From: Nocardia sp. NBC_01730
GTDB lineage: Bacteria > Actinomycetota > Actinomycetes > Mycobacteriales > Mycobacteriaceae
Length of the DNA stretch: 64,000 bases
Assembly: GCF_035920445.1 (NCBI RefSeq)
Contig: NZ_CP109162.1
Span: 2,480,001-2,544,000 of the forward strand
Reading direction: 5' to 3'
The notes beneath the pieces are model-generated. The model did not search any database. It had not been told where the DNA came from and was given only the letters and a program-made list of their open reading frames with translations. Below are positions 37,901 to 43,538 of this stretch, piece after piece. A program made the translations under genes and the position numbers. Within the stretch, counting starts at the first letter, position 1. Each line of letters starts with the position of its first letter.

Positions 37901-40194
37901 TGACACTGGGGGCCCACCGAGACCAGCTACCGGACACCGCCAGATGGCTCGTCCTCGACGACCCCTCCTTCGCCGCGGCGACAGCGTCGGCGTCCCCTGC
38001 CGCGGTCACCGACGCCGAACGCACAACCACGCTGCGACCGCAGCACCCGGCGTACCTGATCTACACCTCGGGCTCCACCGGGACCCCGAAAGGGGTCGTG
38101 GTCACCCACACCGGGATAGCGAACCTGGCCGCCGACATACGGGAACGGTTCGGCCTCACCCCGACCTCCCGAATGCTGGCGGCTGCCGCACCGAGCTTCG
38201 ACGTCTCGATCCTCGAATGGCTCAGCGCCGCCGCCGCCGGAGCCACCCTGGTTCTCGCCCCTCCACCAGTAGTCGGCGGCCCCGAACTGGCCGGGGTGAT
38301 CAACACCGAACGCGTCACCCATGCCGCGATGACCCCGACAGTGCTCGCATCGATGCACCCCGACGGACTCGTCGACACCCTCGGCACCCTGGTCCTCGGC
38401 GGCGAGACATGCCCACCAGACCTGGCAGCACAGTGGGCACCGGGCCGCACAGTGATCAGCTGCTACGGGGCTACCGAAACCACGATCACGAGCTGCGCGG
38501 ACACTCCCTCGACCACGATCACAGACAGCCCGATGGCAATCGGGGGCCCGGTCCGCGGATTCACCGCCGTCGTACTCGACCGCAGACTGCGCCCCGTCCC
38601 ACCCGGAGTAGTGGGCGAACTGTATCTGTCCGGACCAGGCCTGGCCCGCGGCTACCACAAGCAACCCGTGACGACAGCAGCCCGATTCGTCCCCGACCCG
38701 TACGGGCCGGCCGGAACACGGATGTATCGCACCGGCGACTTGGTCGCCTGGACCGCCGACCGAACACTGCACTACAAAGGCCGCAGTGACCGACAACTCG
38801 AGATCCAGGGCAACCGCGTCGAACCCGGCGAGATCGAAGCCACGCTACGCAGCTACCCGGACGTCACCCACGCAGCCGTCACAGTCCACACCCGACCCAA
38901 TGGAATCAACCAACTCACCGGCTACGTCGTACCCACCCCCGACACCACACCCGACACCACCGCACTGATCACCCACCTCGCAACCCGACTACCCGCCCAC
39001 ATGATCCCGTCCTCGATCATGGTGCTGGACCGAATCCCTCGCACCGCCACCGGCAAACTCGACTACAAAGCCCTACCCCCACCCGACCGGCGTCCCGCCC
39101 GCTTCCGGGCACCGTCCACGCCACTCGAGGCCACCGTCTGCGACGCCTTCACCCAGACCCTCGACATCGATCGTGCCGGTGTCGACGACGGCTTCTTCAC
39201 TCTCGGCGGCAACTCGCTGGCTGCCACCCAACTGGTGGCGCGGCTGGCGGAGTCGACCGGTGTCGACGTGCCGCTTCCGTGGATCTTCACCGACCCGACA
39301 CCGCAGTCGCTGGCCCGCCGCATCGACACCCGACTCCGCGGCCTCGATGAGCAGGACCCCGATGACGCACTCTCGGTCATGCTCCCGCTGCGCGCTGCCG
39401 GAACCGGCCCGCCACTGTTCTGCGTCCATCCAGCCATCGGATTGGCTTGGGGTTTCAGCGGACTCGTGCAGCACCTCGACCCCGACCGTCCCGTCCACGG
39501 GCTGCAATCCCCTGCGCTGACCGACCCCACCGCACGGTTCGACACGCTCGACCAACTCGCCGCCCGCTACGTCCGGGAGATCCGGTCCGTCCAGCCGCAC
39601 GGCCCTTACCATTTGCTCGGCTACTCGCTCGGCGGCACCATCGCCCACGCGATCGCCGTCCAACTCCGCAGCGAAGGCGACCCTGTCGCCACCCTGGCCA
39701 TGATGGACACCCGCGTCGTCACCGCCCGCAGCGTCCGCGCTCCCACGCCGACCATCGCGGACGTGCTCGCCGAGTTCGGCGGCCTCGCCGTTCCGCAGGA
39801 CCCCGCCGACCTCACCATGGAGACCGTTGCCGAGTTACTGCACCGGCAAGGCGGACTCTTCACCGCCGTGACCCCCGAACATCTCGTGATCCTGCAGGAC
39901 GACTACACCCGGCTCGTCGACCTCACCTGGAACCACCGGCCGGCATCCTTCGACGGTGACCTGATCTACTTCAGCGCCACCACCGGCCACGCAGACGACG
40001 GCGCCTCTCCCGCTCTGGCATGGAACGACCACGTCACCGGCCGCATCACCGAACACCACATTCCCACCCGGCACGAACGGATGACCGACCCCGACGCACT
40101 CCGCGCCATCGGACACGTTCTCACCGAGCACTTCCGCGACACCCTCACCCCCGCACCGGAGCCCCCCACCTCAGCAAGGACAAGCCGATCATGA
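22978..40194 (+). CDS. Four-module nonribosomal peptide synthetase with starter C and TE
   Basis: 5,738 residues; the GTG just before the ATG is an alternative start behind GGAGG. Domains by residue: EntF-like starter C (~25-450, HHVALDG 155-161); an extra C-terminal half of a condensation domain (~462-710); A1 (~730-1235); T1 (Ser1268); C2 (~1325-1760, HHIAADG 1456); A2 (~1780-2290); T2 (Ser2320); E1 (HHTAIDG 2515); C3 (HHLLLDG 3021); A3 (~3325-3835); T3 (Ser3877); E2 (HHLVIDG 4068); C4 (HHILIDG 4560); A4 (~4870-5370); T4 (GGNS, Ser5413); TE (GYSLGG, Ser5550). All core motifs look intact. Predicted product: an N-capped tetrapeptide with residues 2 and 3 epimerised to D, released by TE. Hand-read pocket residues (positions 235-331, GrsA numbering) are A1 DAWVVAAIM, A2 DVLFVGEIM, A3 DALAVGTIQ, A4 DVLAVGCIT; all begin with Asp, so alpha-amino acids are expected. 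I cannot assign substrates. No MbtH gene or regulator is adjacent. Confidence 0.95.
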   Translation: MTVPRPQLHPDRGLDAAPDVSATQPVPLSAGQRGLWLAQQFRPDVPICEAQYIELRGDLDVDLLRKTTIQAGLEFQSGYLRLVELDGEPHQLFDPSLESAGPVIDMRAEPDSMAAALQWMHREYTAPLNMTRDRLVASAIVQVGDRHFLLYSRIHHVALDGYAAMTIVNRIAALYTAAVQGRTAEPSRAADLRTLYEADRSYRESQRFTNDKAYWVNRLTDLGEESSLVAGYAPPRADSVVAIAELSTVTVGRITDSAKAFDASPAAVVIAAFGCYLARMTGRDDVLVNIPMSGRTTAVLRRSGGVFVNLAPLPVALGTGDTVATLTRRVQSDLVGALRHQRCDLTDIRAAAGGNGNGQRLFAGPMVNAMFFSQEIRFGSMTGEFHILSSGPVEDLLVDLYQTGDPPRTILHFMANPTLYTGPELSAHHTRFVEFLDAFAAAPGTDLGQVHPDSVRDGARIRRRRENLAFWQATLADLPEELRLPVDRPRPAVASNRGATTHYMVDAELIRALEGFARQHNSSLFMVIHGTLSVLLARLSGTTDIPIGTPIAGRGAAALDDTIGMFVNTLVLRTDIDPDEPFTDLLTRIRQIDLDAFGHADVPFEQLVDQLAPQRSQARHPLFQVMLAFQNLEPVKLELPGLDVSVLDLPNEVSRFDLQLMLSDNHDSGDMTVAVTYATDLFDATTIDSLTHRWIRILESVAADPTLPVGTIEILEPAERTDLLTRAGPPTTVPPTTLADLLTTAATQNPDATAIVFDTRQLSYRELDERSNHLARLLIQRGIGPEDVVAIAIPRSPESVLAVWAVTKTGAAFLPIDPTYPTERITHITTDSTTAIGLTTTSLPTQLPDTINWLTLDNLDEADNRPVTDRDRVRPLRPQHPAYLIYTSGSTGVPKGVTVTHAGLAALSSEQRERYAVTAVSRALHFASPSFDASVWELLLAVGACATMVIVVPGTYGGAALAELLRRERVTHAVITPAALTSVDPVGLDNLRVVVAAGDVCPPELVRRWMADGREFFNAYGPTEATIMANQSTPLAAGALVTIGGPIRGVSEWVLDQRLQPVPVGVAGELYIAGPLLARGYHHRAGLTAERFVACPWMPGGRMYRTGDVVRWTADGAVQHLGRSDFQVKIRGLRIELGEIDTTLATHETVGFATTIGHRNGSGTESLVSYVVAAPDRSIDTTTLTEHLTNRLPSYMVPSSIMVLDRIPLTPVGKLDRKALPDPIFTDNKAFRAPETPIEHMIATSFADVLGIDTVGLDDSFFALGGDSLGAIRVAARLGAALDTEIPVQLLFEAPTVAEIAPRIERHAGTGRRRPPLIAGPRPDLVPLAPAQQRMWFFNQYDTSSGAYNIPIAIRLRGELNVDAVRSAMVDVLRRHESLRTRYPDHDGTLIQLIEPADDIDHDLTPVPVPPSQLVAMLTEFVTAGFDVSTEVPVRARLFRVTGGEEPEYVLALVVHHIAADGFSMTPLARDVTTAYATRICGEVPSWTPLPVQYADYALWQQAALGSPDDPESLCARQIRYWTETLDGVAEELRLPVDRPRPAVASNRGATTHYMVDAELIRALEGFARQHNSSLFMVIHGTLSVLLARLSGTTDIPIGTPIAGRGAAALDDTIGMFVNTLVLRTDIDPDEPFTDLLTRIRQIDLDAFGHADVPFEQLVDQLAPQRSQARHPLFQVMLAFQNLEPVKLELPGLDVSVLDLPNEVSRFDLQLMLSDNHDSGDMTVAVTYATDLFDATTIDSLTHRWIRILESVAADPTLPVGTIEILEPAERTDLLTRAGPPTTVPPTTLADLLTTAATQNPDATAIVFDTRQLSYRELDERSNHLARLLIQRGIGPEDVVAIAIPRSPESVLAVWAVTKTGAAFLPIDPTYPTERITHITTDSTTAIGLTTTSLPTQLPDTINWLTLDNLDEADNRPVTDRDRVRPLRIDDIAYVIYTSGSTGLPKGVAVTHRGLCNCATEQRIAMRIESDSRTLHSASPSFDVSVLELLSALSAGATMVIAPSDVYGGDELGELLDREQVSHVFITPAALSTIDHARWPLPDLGYLVIGGEDYSTELVERWSGGPDIFNEYGPTEATIMANQSTPLVAGALVTIGGPIRGVSEWVLDQRLQPVPVGVAGELYIAGPLLARGYHHRPGPTAERFTACPWIPGARMYRTGDMVRWTTDGTIQHLGRSDFQVKIRGLRIELGEIDATLATHETVGFATTIGHHNDSGAQSLVSYVVAAPGSSIDTTTLTEHLTDRLPSYMVPSSIMVLDRIPLTPVGKLDRKALPEPIFTDNKPFRAPTTPIEHTIATSFADVLGIDTVGLDDSFFALGGDSIMSIQLVTRARAAGVVFSAREVFERKTVAGLTQIAVYDDSAAATSLLPELPGGGVGPIPLTPIMRWLLERAESGVGRFSQAVLLGLPAGIDQQTLAGTVQAVLDRHDMLRARLRPAADGSWTWEVLPVGAIRADDVIHRVAMAGKPGSVEFRASAAAELDAAADRLDPGAGIVVQAVWFDPQDAAEPGRVLMLVHHTAIDGVSWRVLVPDLASAWARIESGQPPDLAPVGTSMRRWAHGLVEAAQRQERAAELDLWQAMAIAGDPVIGSRPLDPAIDVAATTRTVEVEVSPEVTEALLTTVPEVFHGSVGDGLLAALAVAVTKWQREHATEASRGPLTDVVIGLEGHGREEGAVPGSDLTRTVGWFSTSSPIRLDLSGIDLDDACAGGPAIGVAVKSVKEQLLAVPDHGIGYGLLRYLNEDTGPILGTLPTPQIGFNYLGRVSTGIPEGMPAVGWMPVDDDGDLSGVEFAGARNPDMPVSAALDINALTRDDGGLPRLRAIWSYPAGVLTADEVRAVAESWCRVLTALATHARRTGAGGRTPSDLDLVSLEQSEIERLEDRYPALSDVWPLTPLQQGLLFHALVAEESVDAYLVQLVLELRGQVDPKRLRRAGQMLLNRHANLRAAFVTEAGPVQVVCEDLDAPWSELDLSGLDAGARNGEWDRLMATDRTTRFDPARAPLLRWMLVTMGPEHYRLVLTNHHLLLDGWSTPLLVKELLVLYATDGDASMLPRVRPYRDFLAWIAGQDPAASLAAWARAFDGADEPTVVAPADPRRRYTESRDVFGELTEEQTAALTDLARARGVTLNTVIQMAWAIVLGTLTSREDVTFGAMVSGRPPQIAGIESMIGLFVNTLPVRVRLDTTESLGQLVDRIQAEQAALLDCHYVGLTDIERAAGPGTVFDTMTVFESYPVDRGGLTADTDIAGMRVVDVTGTDAAHYPLGVVAHVDTRLHLTIKYLPELFDHDTMDATLYRVLHVLSAVAADPDLPLARLDLLSPAEYQELTPVSGDPAVPGRVLPELLAATVAKDPGSVAVVCGDRRWTYGELDAESNRLARVLIGRGVGPEAGVAVGLPRSVESVLAVWAVAKSGAAFVPVDPKYPAGRVAHMLDDSGVAVGITLSEWRDRLPGSVQWLLLDESAVEAEVAGSPAVPVTDAERTLPVRGDHVAYVIYTSGSTGVPKGVMVSHQGLANLVAEQCSRFGIGPGARVLHVASPSFDAAVLEYLWAFATGGQLVIAPPTVYGGIELAQILLREKVSHAAMTPAALATVDPAGLRDLGTVVVGGEAPPPELVSRWAPGRRLFNTYGPAEATIQTDAGAPMVAGEAVVTGSPLRGVAQVVLDARLRPVPVGVVGELYLAGPGLARGYRNRVGLTASRFVADPFAGPGQRMYRTGDLVRWLRLSEGGLTLDYVGRTDFQVKIRGFRIELGEVESTLLACAGVARAVATVHRGVTTGNRLIGYVVPESGADLDTAAVLAFAGERLAPHMVPATVVVLDALPVTANGKLDRSALPEPDFTARTESRAPATEMETVLAKLFAEVLGLDQVGAEDSFFALGGDSIMSIQLVTRARAAGVVFSTRDVFDRKTVAGLAQIAVRDSTAATTLPTELPGGGVGPIPVTPIMCWMFERGGFDRFCQWVMLTLPTGIDTTGISATVQAVIDHHDMLRARLHPEPTHRSGWALQVQPTAGSAAGLIRRVPVDAAPDSDAFAAIADAEANAAAERLDPAAGVMLQLVWFDWPGQQGRLLVVAHHLVIDGVSWRILVPDLAAAWAQVSAGQRPRLARVGTSMRRWAHALNTAAGNLDELDWWRSTLSAADPPIGARPVDPAVDVQATVASVEVTLPTTVTQAVLTTLPRAFHGNVDDALIAGLALALTRWRRRHGHTVDETLLTLESHGRHDTVLPGADLTRTVGWFTTTYPVRLDLADIDIDDAFAAGAAAGAVIKSVKEQLRQVPGNGIGYGLLRYLDADTARILGALPAPQVSFNYLGRFDTIPEALRDSGWMPAGGDTSGGGVQNPDASVAALLGVNAVTMDTSDGPTLTAAWDYPTGLLTSAEVTELAELWRDAVTALAAHASRPGIGGLTPSDVGLVDLDQDTIDRLETRHPTLDDIWPLTPLQKGLLFHAQLADGTLDAYIVQLCMELGGRVDADRLRRAAQTLVGRHPNLRTAFVRDGASAAVQVVHQRVEVPFTRIDLAECVDTAATLEQLMDTDRRTRFDVTAAPLLRLTLISTAPQRHRLLLSMHHILIDGWSTPLLIRELLTLYACDSDPTALAPVRPYRDYLTWLDSQDQDAAEASWARTLEGTAEPTLLAPADRGRQQTTAAREVRVRLSEHRTAALVTVAHQQETTLNTLIQAAWAIVLATVTAREDVVFGTTVSGRPPQISGIESMIGLFVNTVPVRVRLDHRESLAQLLRRIHTEQATLLDYHHLGLARIQQMAGPGAMFDTVTVFESYPIDSTGLSEDTDIAGMHVLDVHGRDAAHYPLGLVIQHDTRLHLTFKYLPELFTRHQIDAIADRVRRVLDTIVEDIDLPLNRLQLLSPVERAALVPVHGPPGEAMSVLPQVLTAAMTLDTEAVVCSGTRLSYRELEETSNRWARVLINAGIGPESFVAVALPRSIEAMIAVWAVAKTGGAFVQIDPAHPHDRITSILTDSGAAVGLTLGAHRDQLPDTARWLVLDDPSFAAATASASPAAVTDAERTTTLRPQHPAYLIYTSGSTGTPKGVVVTHTGIANLAADIRERFGLTPTSRMLAAAAPSFDVSILEWLSAAAAGATLVLAPPPVVGGPELAGVINTERVTHAAMTPTVLASMHPDGLVDTLGTLVLGGETCPPDLAAQWAPGRTVISCYGATETTITSCADTPSTTITDSPMAIGGPVRGFTAVVLDRRLRPVPPGVVGELYLSGPGLARGYHKQPVTTAARFVPDPYGPAGTRMYRTGDLVAWTADRTLHYKGRSDRQLEIQGNRVEPGEIEATLRSYPDVTHAAVTVHTRPNGINQLTGYVVPTPDTTPDTTALITHLATRLPAHMIPSSIMVLDRIPRTATGKLDYKALPPPDRRPARFRAPSTPLEATVCDAFTQTLDIDRAGVDDGFFTLGGNSLAATQLVARLAESTGVDVPLPWIFTDPTPQSLARRIDTRLRGLDEQDPDDALSVMLPLRAAGTGPPLFCVHPAIGLAWGFSGLVQHLDPDRPVHGLQSPALTDPTARFDTLDQLAARYVREIRSVQPHGPYHLLGYSLGGTIAHAIAVQLRSEGDPVATLAMMDTRVVTARSVRAPTPTIADVLAEFGGLAVPQDPADLTMETVAELLHRQGGLFTAVTPEHLVILQDDYTRLVDLTWNHRPASFDGDLIYFSATTGHADDGASPALAWNDHVTGRITEHHIPTRHERMTDPDALRAIGHVLTEHFRDTLTPAPEPPTSARTSRS
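24413..25601 (+). repeat. 1,189-bp direct repeat, copy 1 (half C + A1 N-terminus)
   Basis: This block, from the EELRLPVD segment of the half-condensation domain to just before the A1 core A3 motif, matches 27566-28754 base for base wherever I compared, at a constant offset of 3,153 bp. Even third-codon positions agree, which means very recent duplication or gene conversion. Identity ends abruptly at 25602. Confidence 0.93.
27566..28754 (+). repeat. 1,189-bp direct repeat, copy 2 (C2 second half + A2 N-terminus)
   Basis: Second copy of the 24413-25601 block, here forming the C-terminal half of the complete C2 domain and the first part of A2. The upstream sequence (the N-lobe with HHIAADG) has no counterpart in module 1. 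Confidence 0.93.
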
Positions 40195-40865
40195 ACACCG
40201 ACCGAATCGTCGGGACACGCTCGGGCGTCGAGCCAGCCAACCTATTCGACCCCGACCCGGCAACTCGTATCGCCGCGCACCCCCATGCTGCCGAACTACG
40301 CCGGTGGACTCGCGAATACCTCTGCCGACCCCACCCGGATCTCGGCCGACGCGGCCCTGTCTGCCCCTACACCAGCCACGCCATCGCAGGCCGATACCTG
40401 TGGGCCGCATTCTTCGATGGTCGCGACATCGACGCTCGGCGCATCACCGCAATCGTCGACGACGTGTACGACCTGTTCCCCGCCCTGCCACCCCGTGACC
40501 CACCCGATTCTCTGTTCAAGGCCGTCCTCGCGGTCTTTCCCGACCTCACCGAATACGCCGATATCGACACTGTTCAACATGACCAGAAAACCCGGTTCGT
40601 CGACAAAGGACTGATGCTCGGCCAGTTCTATCCGGGTTGCACCACTCCCGGACTGCACAACCCGGCATTCCCGGCACTCGACGCGCCTCTGCCTATCCTT
40701 GCCGTACGCCACATGGCCCCCACCGACTTCCCATTCCTCAAATCTCGCCACGAATGGATCGACACCTACTTCAAAATCTTTGCCCCCACGATCCCCGGGT
40801 TCATCACCACAGCCATGTCCGACAGACTCGTACAAACGCCCGACGCCCCGGAAGGATCTCCTTGA
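40191..40865 (+). CDS. NRPS-coupled protein of unknown function (DUF6875-like)
   Basis: A 224-residue protein whose ATG overlaps the NRPS stop codon (ATGA), with AAGGA ten bases upstream. It is therefore translated together with the synthetase. It has no signal peptide or membrane segment. Noticeable parts are CRPHPDLGRRGPVCPYT near residue 45, FPDLTEYADIDTVQHDQK, GLMLGQFYPGC and PLPILAVRHMAPTDFPFL. From memory this resembles a domain catalogued as DUF6875 that occurs beside actinobacterial biosynthetic genes; I am not certain. The paired Cys/His (CRPHP, VCPY) could bind a metal. A tailoring or accessory role for the NRPS product is inferred from coupling. Confidence 0.7.
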   Translation: MNTDRIVGTRSGVEPANLFDPDPATRIAAHPHAAELRRWTREYLCRPHPDLGRRGPVCPYTSHAIAGRYLWAAFFDGRDIDARRITAIVDDVYDLFPALPPRDPPDSLFKAVLAVFPDLTEYADIDTVQHDQKTRFVDKGLMLGQFYPGCTTPGLHNPAFPALDAPLPILAVRHMAPTDFPFLKSRHEWIDTYFKIFAPTIPGFITTAMSDRLVQTPDAPEGSP

Positions 40866-41012
40866 GGTCGAGTCCGGCCACCGCAACCGAGCCGGTCTCG
40901 GCGACAGCAGCGTCCGCGAGGTCGAACGCAGGCATCCGAGAGATGGCGGCCTCACCGTACGGCCGTACAGCTCAGTGCGATCAGCGGAAATGAGTGTCCT
41001 ACCATCGCGAAG

Positions 41013-41726
41013 GTGATCACAGTCGCCACTTGGAACGTTCTGCATCGTGTCCACGCCGAGAATTGGTATGAGGACGTGGCAGCTCGATGGCCGGACGAGG
41101 GCGCGCGGATCGCCGCGGTCACCGCGCGGGTGACAGAACGGACCGAGCAGGTTATCGCGCTGCAGGAAGTCAGCGGGGATCAGTTGGCCAGCCTGCGACT
41201 GGCATTGCCGGATCGGACCTTTCAGGCCATGCGGTATCAGCGTCTTCCGACTCCGCGCCGCGTACCGAGTTCCCTGCTCGACGGCGGTGAATACCTCGTG
41301 GTGCTCACCGACGAGCCGAGCAGGGAACTCGAAGCGGAGTCGTTCGCGCAGGACCCCGGCAAGGGCGCGCTCGTCGTCGACGCCGCCGGGCTCGTCGTGA
41401 TCGCCACCCATGTGACCGGCGACCGGCGACGCGCCGCCCAATTCGCCCGGCTGACCGAACTGGTAAGCGCCACAACGGCACACGCCACCGTCCTGCTCGG
41501 CGACTTCAACACCGACCGCGCTTCCGTCGCCGCCGGTCTCGGCGACGGTTTCGTCGTGGCCGAGGGCGTCACCGGCGGACTCCCGACCCGCCCACGCGAG
41601 TCCGGTGCGAAGTCTCAGCACATCGATCACGTGGCCGTCCGCGGCGCCCACATCACCGATCTGACCGTCGACGACATGGGCGGGGTATCGGACCACAACC
41701 TCGTCCACGCGGCCGTCACCGTGTGA
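41013..41726 (+). CDS. Endonuclease/exonuclease/phosphatase (EEP) family hydrolase
   Basis: A 237-residue protein beginning at GTG. EEP-fold motifs are visible in order: VATWNVLHR at the N-terminus, IALQEVSG with the metal-binding Glu, ATHVTGD, LLGDFNTD with the catalytic Asp/Asn, and SDHNLVHAAV at the C-terminus with the catalytic Asp-His. All catalytic residues appear intact. Family members cleave nucleic acids, phosphoinositides or other phosphodiesters. No targeting signal is seen. It is not obviously linked to the NRPS, which ends about 150 bp upstream of it with its companion gene. Confidence 0.85.
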   Translation: MITVATWNVLHRVHAENWYEDVAARWPDEGARIAAVTARVTERTEQVIALQEVSGDQLASLRLALPDRTFQAMRYQRLPTPRRVPSSLLDGGEYLVVLTDEPSRELEAESFAQDPGKGALVVDAAGLVVIATHVTGDRRRAAQFARLTELVSATTAHATVLLGDFNTDRASVAAGLGDGFVVAEGVTGGLPTRPRESGAKSQHIDHVAVRGAHITDLTVDDMGGVSDHNLVHAAVTV

Positions 41727-41797
41727 ATCGCCCACCATCGAGCAGACCACGGCGGCCACCGCGGCGCACACGGCGGGCTCGGTAGGCTTGCCGCGAC

Positions 41798-42499
41798 ATG
41801 AGCGTTGAACCGACACCGGCCCAGGTGGTCTCCGTCCGCATGATCGGCCTCCCCGCCGGGGAGATCGTGCTGCGCGACGAAAGCAAGAAGACGAATCGAC
41901 CGGTCGAGGTGGCCGCGTTCGACCTGGCGCCCTACCCCGTGACCCACGAACTCTTCGCCGCGGTAGGCGGCGCCGCGCCGACTGACGCCGCGGCCATCAG
42001 CACACCGGTAACCGATGTCTCGTGGACCGAGGCCGTCCGGTTCTGCAACCTCCTCTCCGACGCCGCCGGGCTCAACCGCTGCTACACGATCGGTGCTGAT
42101 CTCGACGCGCGAGACGTGGTCTGCGACCACGCAGCCGACGGCTACCGCCTCCCCTCCGAGGCCGAATGGGAATACGCCTGTCGCGCGGGCACTTCCGACG
42201 TGCGGTACGGGGATCTCGACGAAATCGCCTGGTACCGGGATAATTCTGGCGGTGCCGTGCAGGACGTGGCCACCAAAGCGCCGAACGCATGGGGGCTCTA
42301 CGACATGATCGGCAATGTCTGGGAATGGTGCTGGGATGTCTACGATCCCGAGGTCTACGGTCCGTACCGGGTGTTCCGCGGCGGCGGTGCGTTCGACCTA
42401 CCCCGCAGCTGCCGCGCCTCGTGCCGTCGTAAAAGTCACCCGACCTTCCGCATCGACGACCTCGGGTTCCGTCTGGCCCGAAGCCGTCCCGGGCGATAG
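41798..42499 (+). CDS. SUMF1/formylglycine-generating-enzyme-like protein
   Basis: A 233-residue protein of the FGE-sulfatase domain family: TPVTDVSWTEAVRFCN, YRLPSEAEWEYACRAG, GLYDMIGNVWEWCWDVYD, VFRGGGAF and IDDLGFRLARS follow the family order. True formylglycine-generating enzymes carry two cysteines five residues apart before the LGFR end. Here two Cys occur (RSCRASCRRK) but spaced four apart and closer to LGFR than expected. It may therefore not be a sulfatase activator but one of the many SUMF1-fold proteins with other roles. No sulfatase gene is nearby. Confidence 0.8.
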   Translation: MSVEPTPAQVVSVRMIGLPAGEIVLRDESKKTNRPVEVAAFDLAPYPVTHELFAAVGGAAPTDAAAISTPVTDVSWTEAVRFCNLLSDAAGLNRCYTIGADLDARDVVCDHAADGYRLPSEAEWEYACRAGTSDVRYGDLDEIAWYRDNSGGAVQDVATKAPNAWGLYDMIGNVWEWCWDVYDPEVYGPYRVFRGGGAFDLPRSCRASCRRKSHPTFRIDDLGFRLARSRPGR

Positions 42500-42649
42500 C
42501 AGCATGCCGCCGCGTTCAGAGCGGTGCCGAATCGGCCATGCGGTTCGCCGCGCTCGGGCAGTGCGCGCTCGATCGACCGTAACCGGGAAACACAGTCGCA
42601 CATTCGATCCGGCGCGGACGGCTACTACGACAGCCAGTAGTATGGACCG

Positions 42650-43234
42650 GTGCGAAATCCGATCGACGTGGCGGCGCGGCTGCGCGGCGCGTTCGTCGGA
42701 TCAGCGTCCGGTGCCATGAGCATCGCCGCGCACGCCCTCGGCGGCGGAGCGTTCTCCCCTGGTGCGTCCTCGACCGCATTGCTGATCGCCGCATGTACCG
42801 CGGTGGGGGTGCTGGTTGCTGCCCGACCGAACCGGCACCGGCCCGGCGAGGTCATGGCGATGCTGGCGATCGGGCAGACCGTCGCGCACATCGCGCTGAC
42901 CCTGTCCGCCGGACATCAGCACGACGCGGGCACGCCGACGGTGCTGCTCGGTGCCCACCTCACGGCCGTCCCGGTCGGCGCACTGCTCATCCGAACCGCC
43001 GAACACGCGGCGCTGCGGGCGGCGTCCGACCTGCGGCGCACGGTGCGAATCCTGTCCGACGGTCCCACCGCGTTCCTCCGGATCTGCTCGCCCGCGATCG
43101 GCCGCCCTCGCCCGGGTCCGCGGCGCCTGCTGGTCTGTTCGGGCTTCGGCCTACGGGGCCCACCGACCCGGCACCGACCTTCTTCCTGTCATCCGCGAAC
43201 ACCGGCTGCCCCTGCCGCGCGGAACTTTTCGTAG
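42650..43234 (+). CDS. Membrane protein in the PCuAC-Dyp gene group
   Basis: A 194-residue protein from GTG. The first ~130 residues contain about four hydrophobic segments with His-containing loops (AAHALGGG, TVAHIALTLSAGHQHDAGT, GAHLTA, TAEHAAL). The last ~60 residues are Pro/Arg-rich. Such proteins commonly precede a PCuAC copper chaperone and a Dyp peroxidase in Nocardia-like genomes, so a role in copper or haem-linked envelope metabolism is inferred. I cannot name a defined family. Confidence 0.6.
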   Translation: MRNPIDVAARLRGAFVGSASGAMSIAAHALGGGAFSPGASSTALLIAACTAVGVLVAARPNRHRPGEVMAMLAIGQTVAHIALTLSAGHQHDAGTPTVLLGAHLTAVPVGALLIRTAEHAALRAASDLRRTVRILSDGPTAFLRICSPAIGRPRPGPRRLLVCSGFGLRGPPTRHRPSSCHPRTPAAPAARNFS

Positions 43235-43538
43235 TCCGGGCCACGCACGGATCGCTCCACTGTGGATCGCCGATGCCCGCCCGGACCGCGCCCGCGTCGT
43301 TCAAGTGCGGAGATCGACCTGCCACCGTGCCGCGGGAAGACCTTGCTGGACTTCACAACATCGCCGCAGATCGGCGATCCTGTCACGACGCCTCGGGGTG
43401 TACCACCGCGATCAGGCCCGCGCACGCCGAGCGGTCCGAAGGAACGTCCGGCTGTCCGACGAGCCGGGACCGCTCGGACCACTGTCCGGACACCACCCTC
43501 GCGACCGAACCAACAAACCTCACATAATCGGAGCTTGC
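43235..43538. other. Interval before the PCuAC gene
   Basis: Just over 300 bp without a supported gene. Frames cross it on the plus strand but lack protein-like composition. It likely holds the promoter or leader of the PCuAC gene; I see no clear operator or hairpin. Confidence 0.45.

Noticed and set aside
41798..42499. Calling the SUMF1 protein a genuine formylglycine-generating enzyme
   Set aside because: The two cysteines near the C-terminus are not in the FGE position or spacing, and no sulfatase is nearby.
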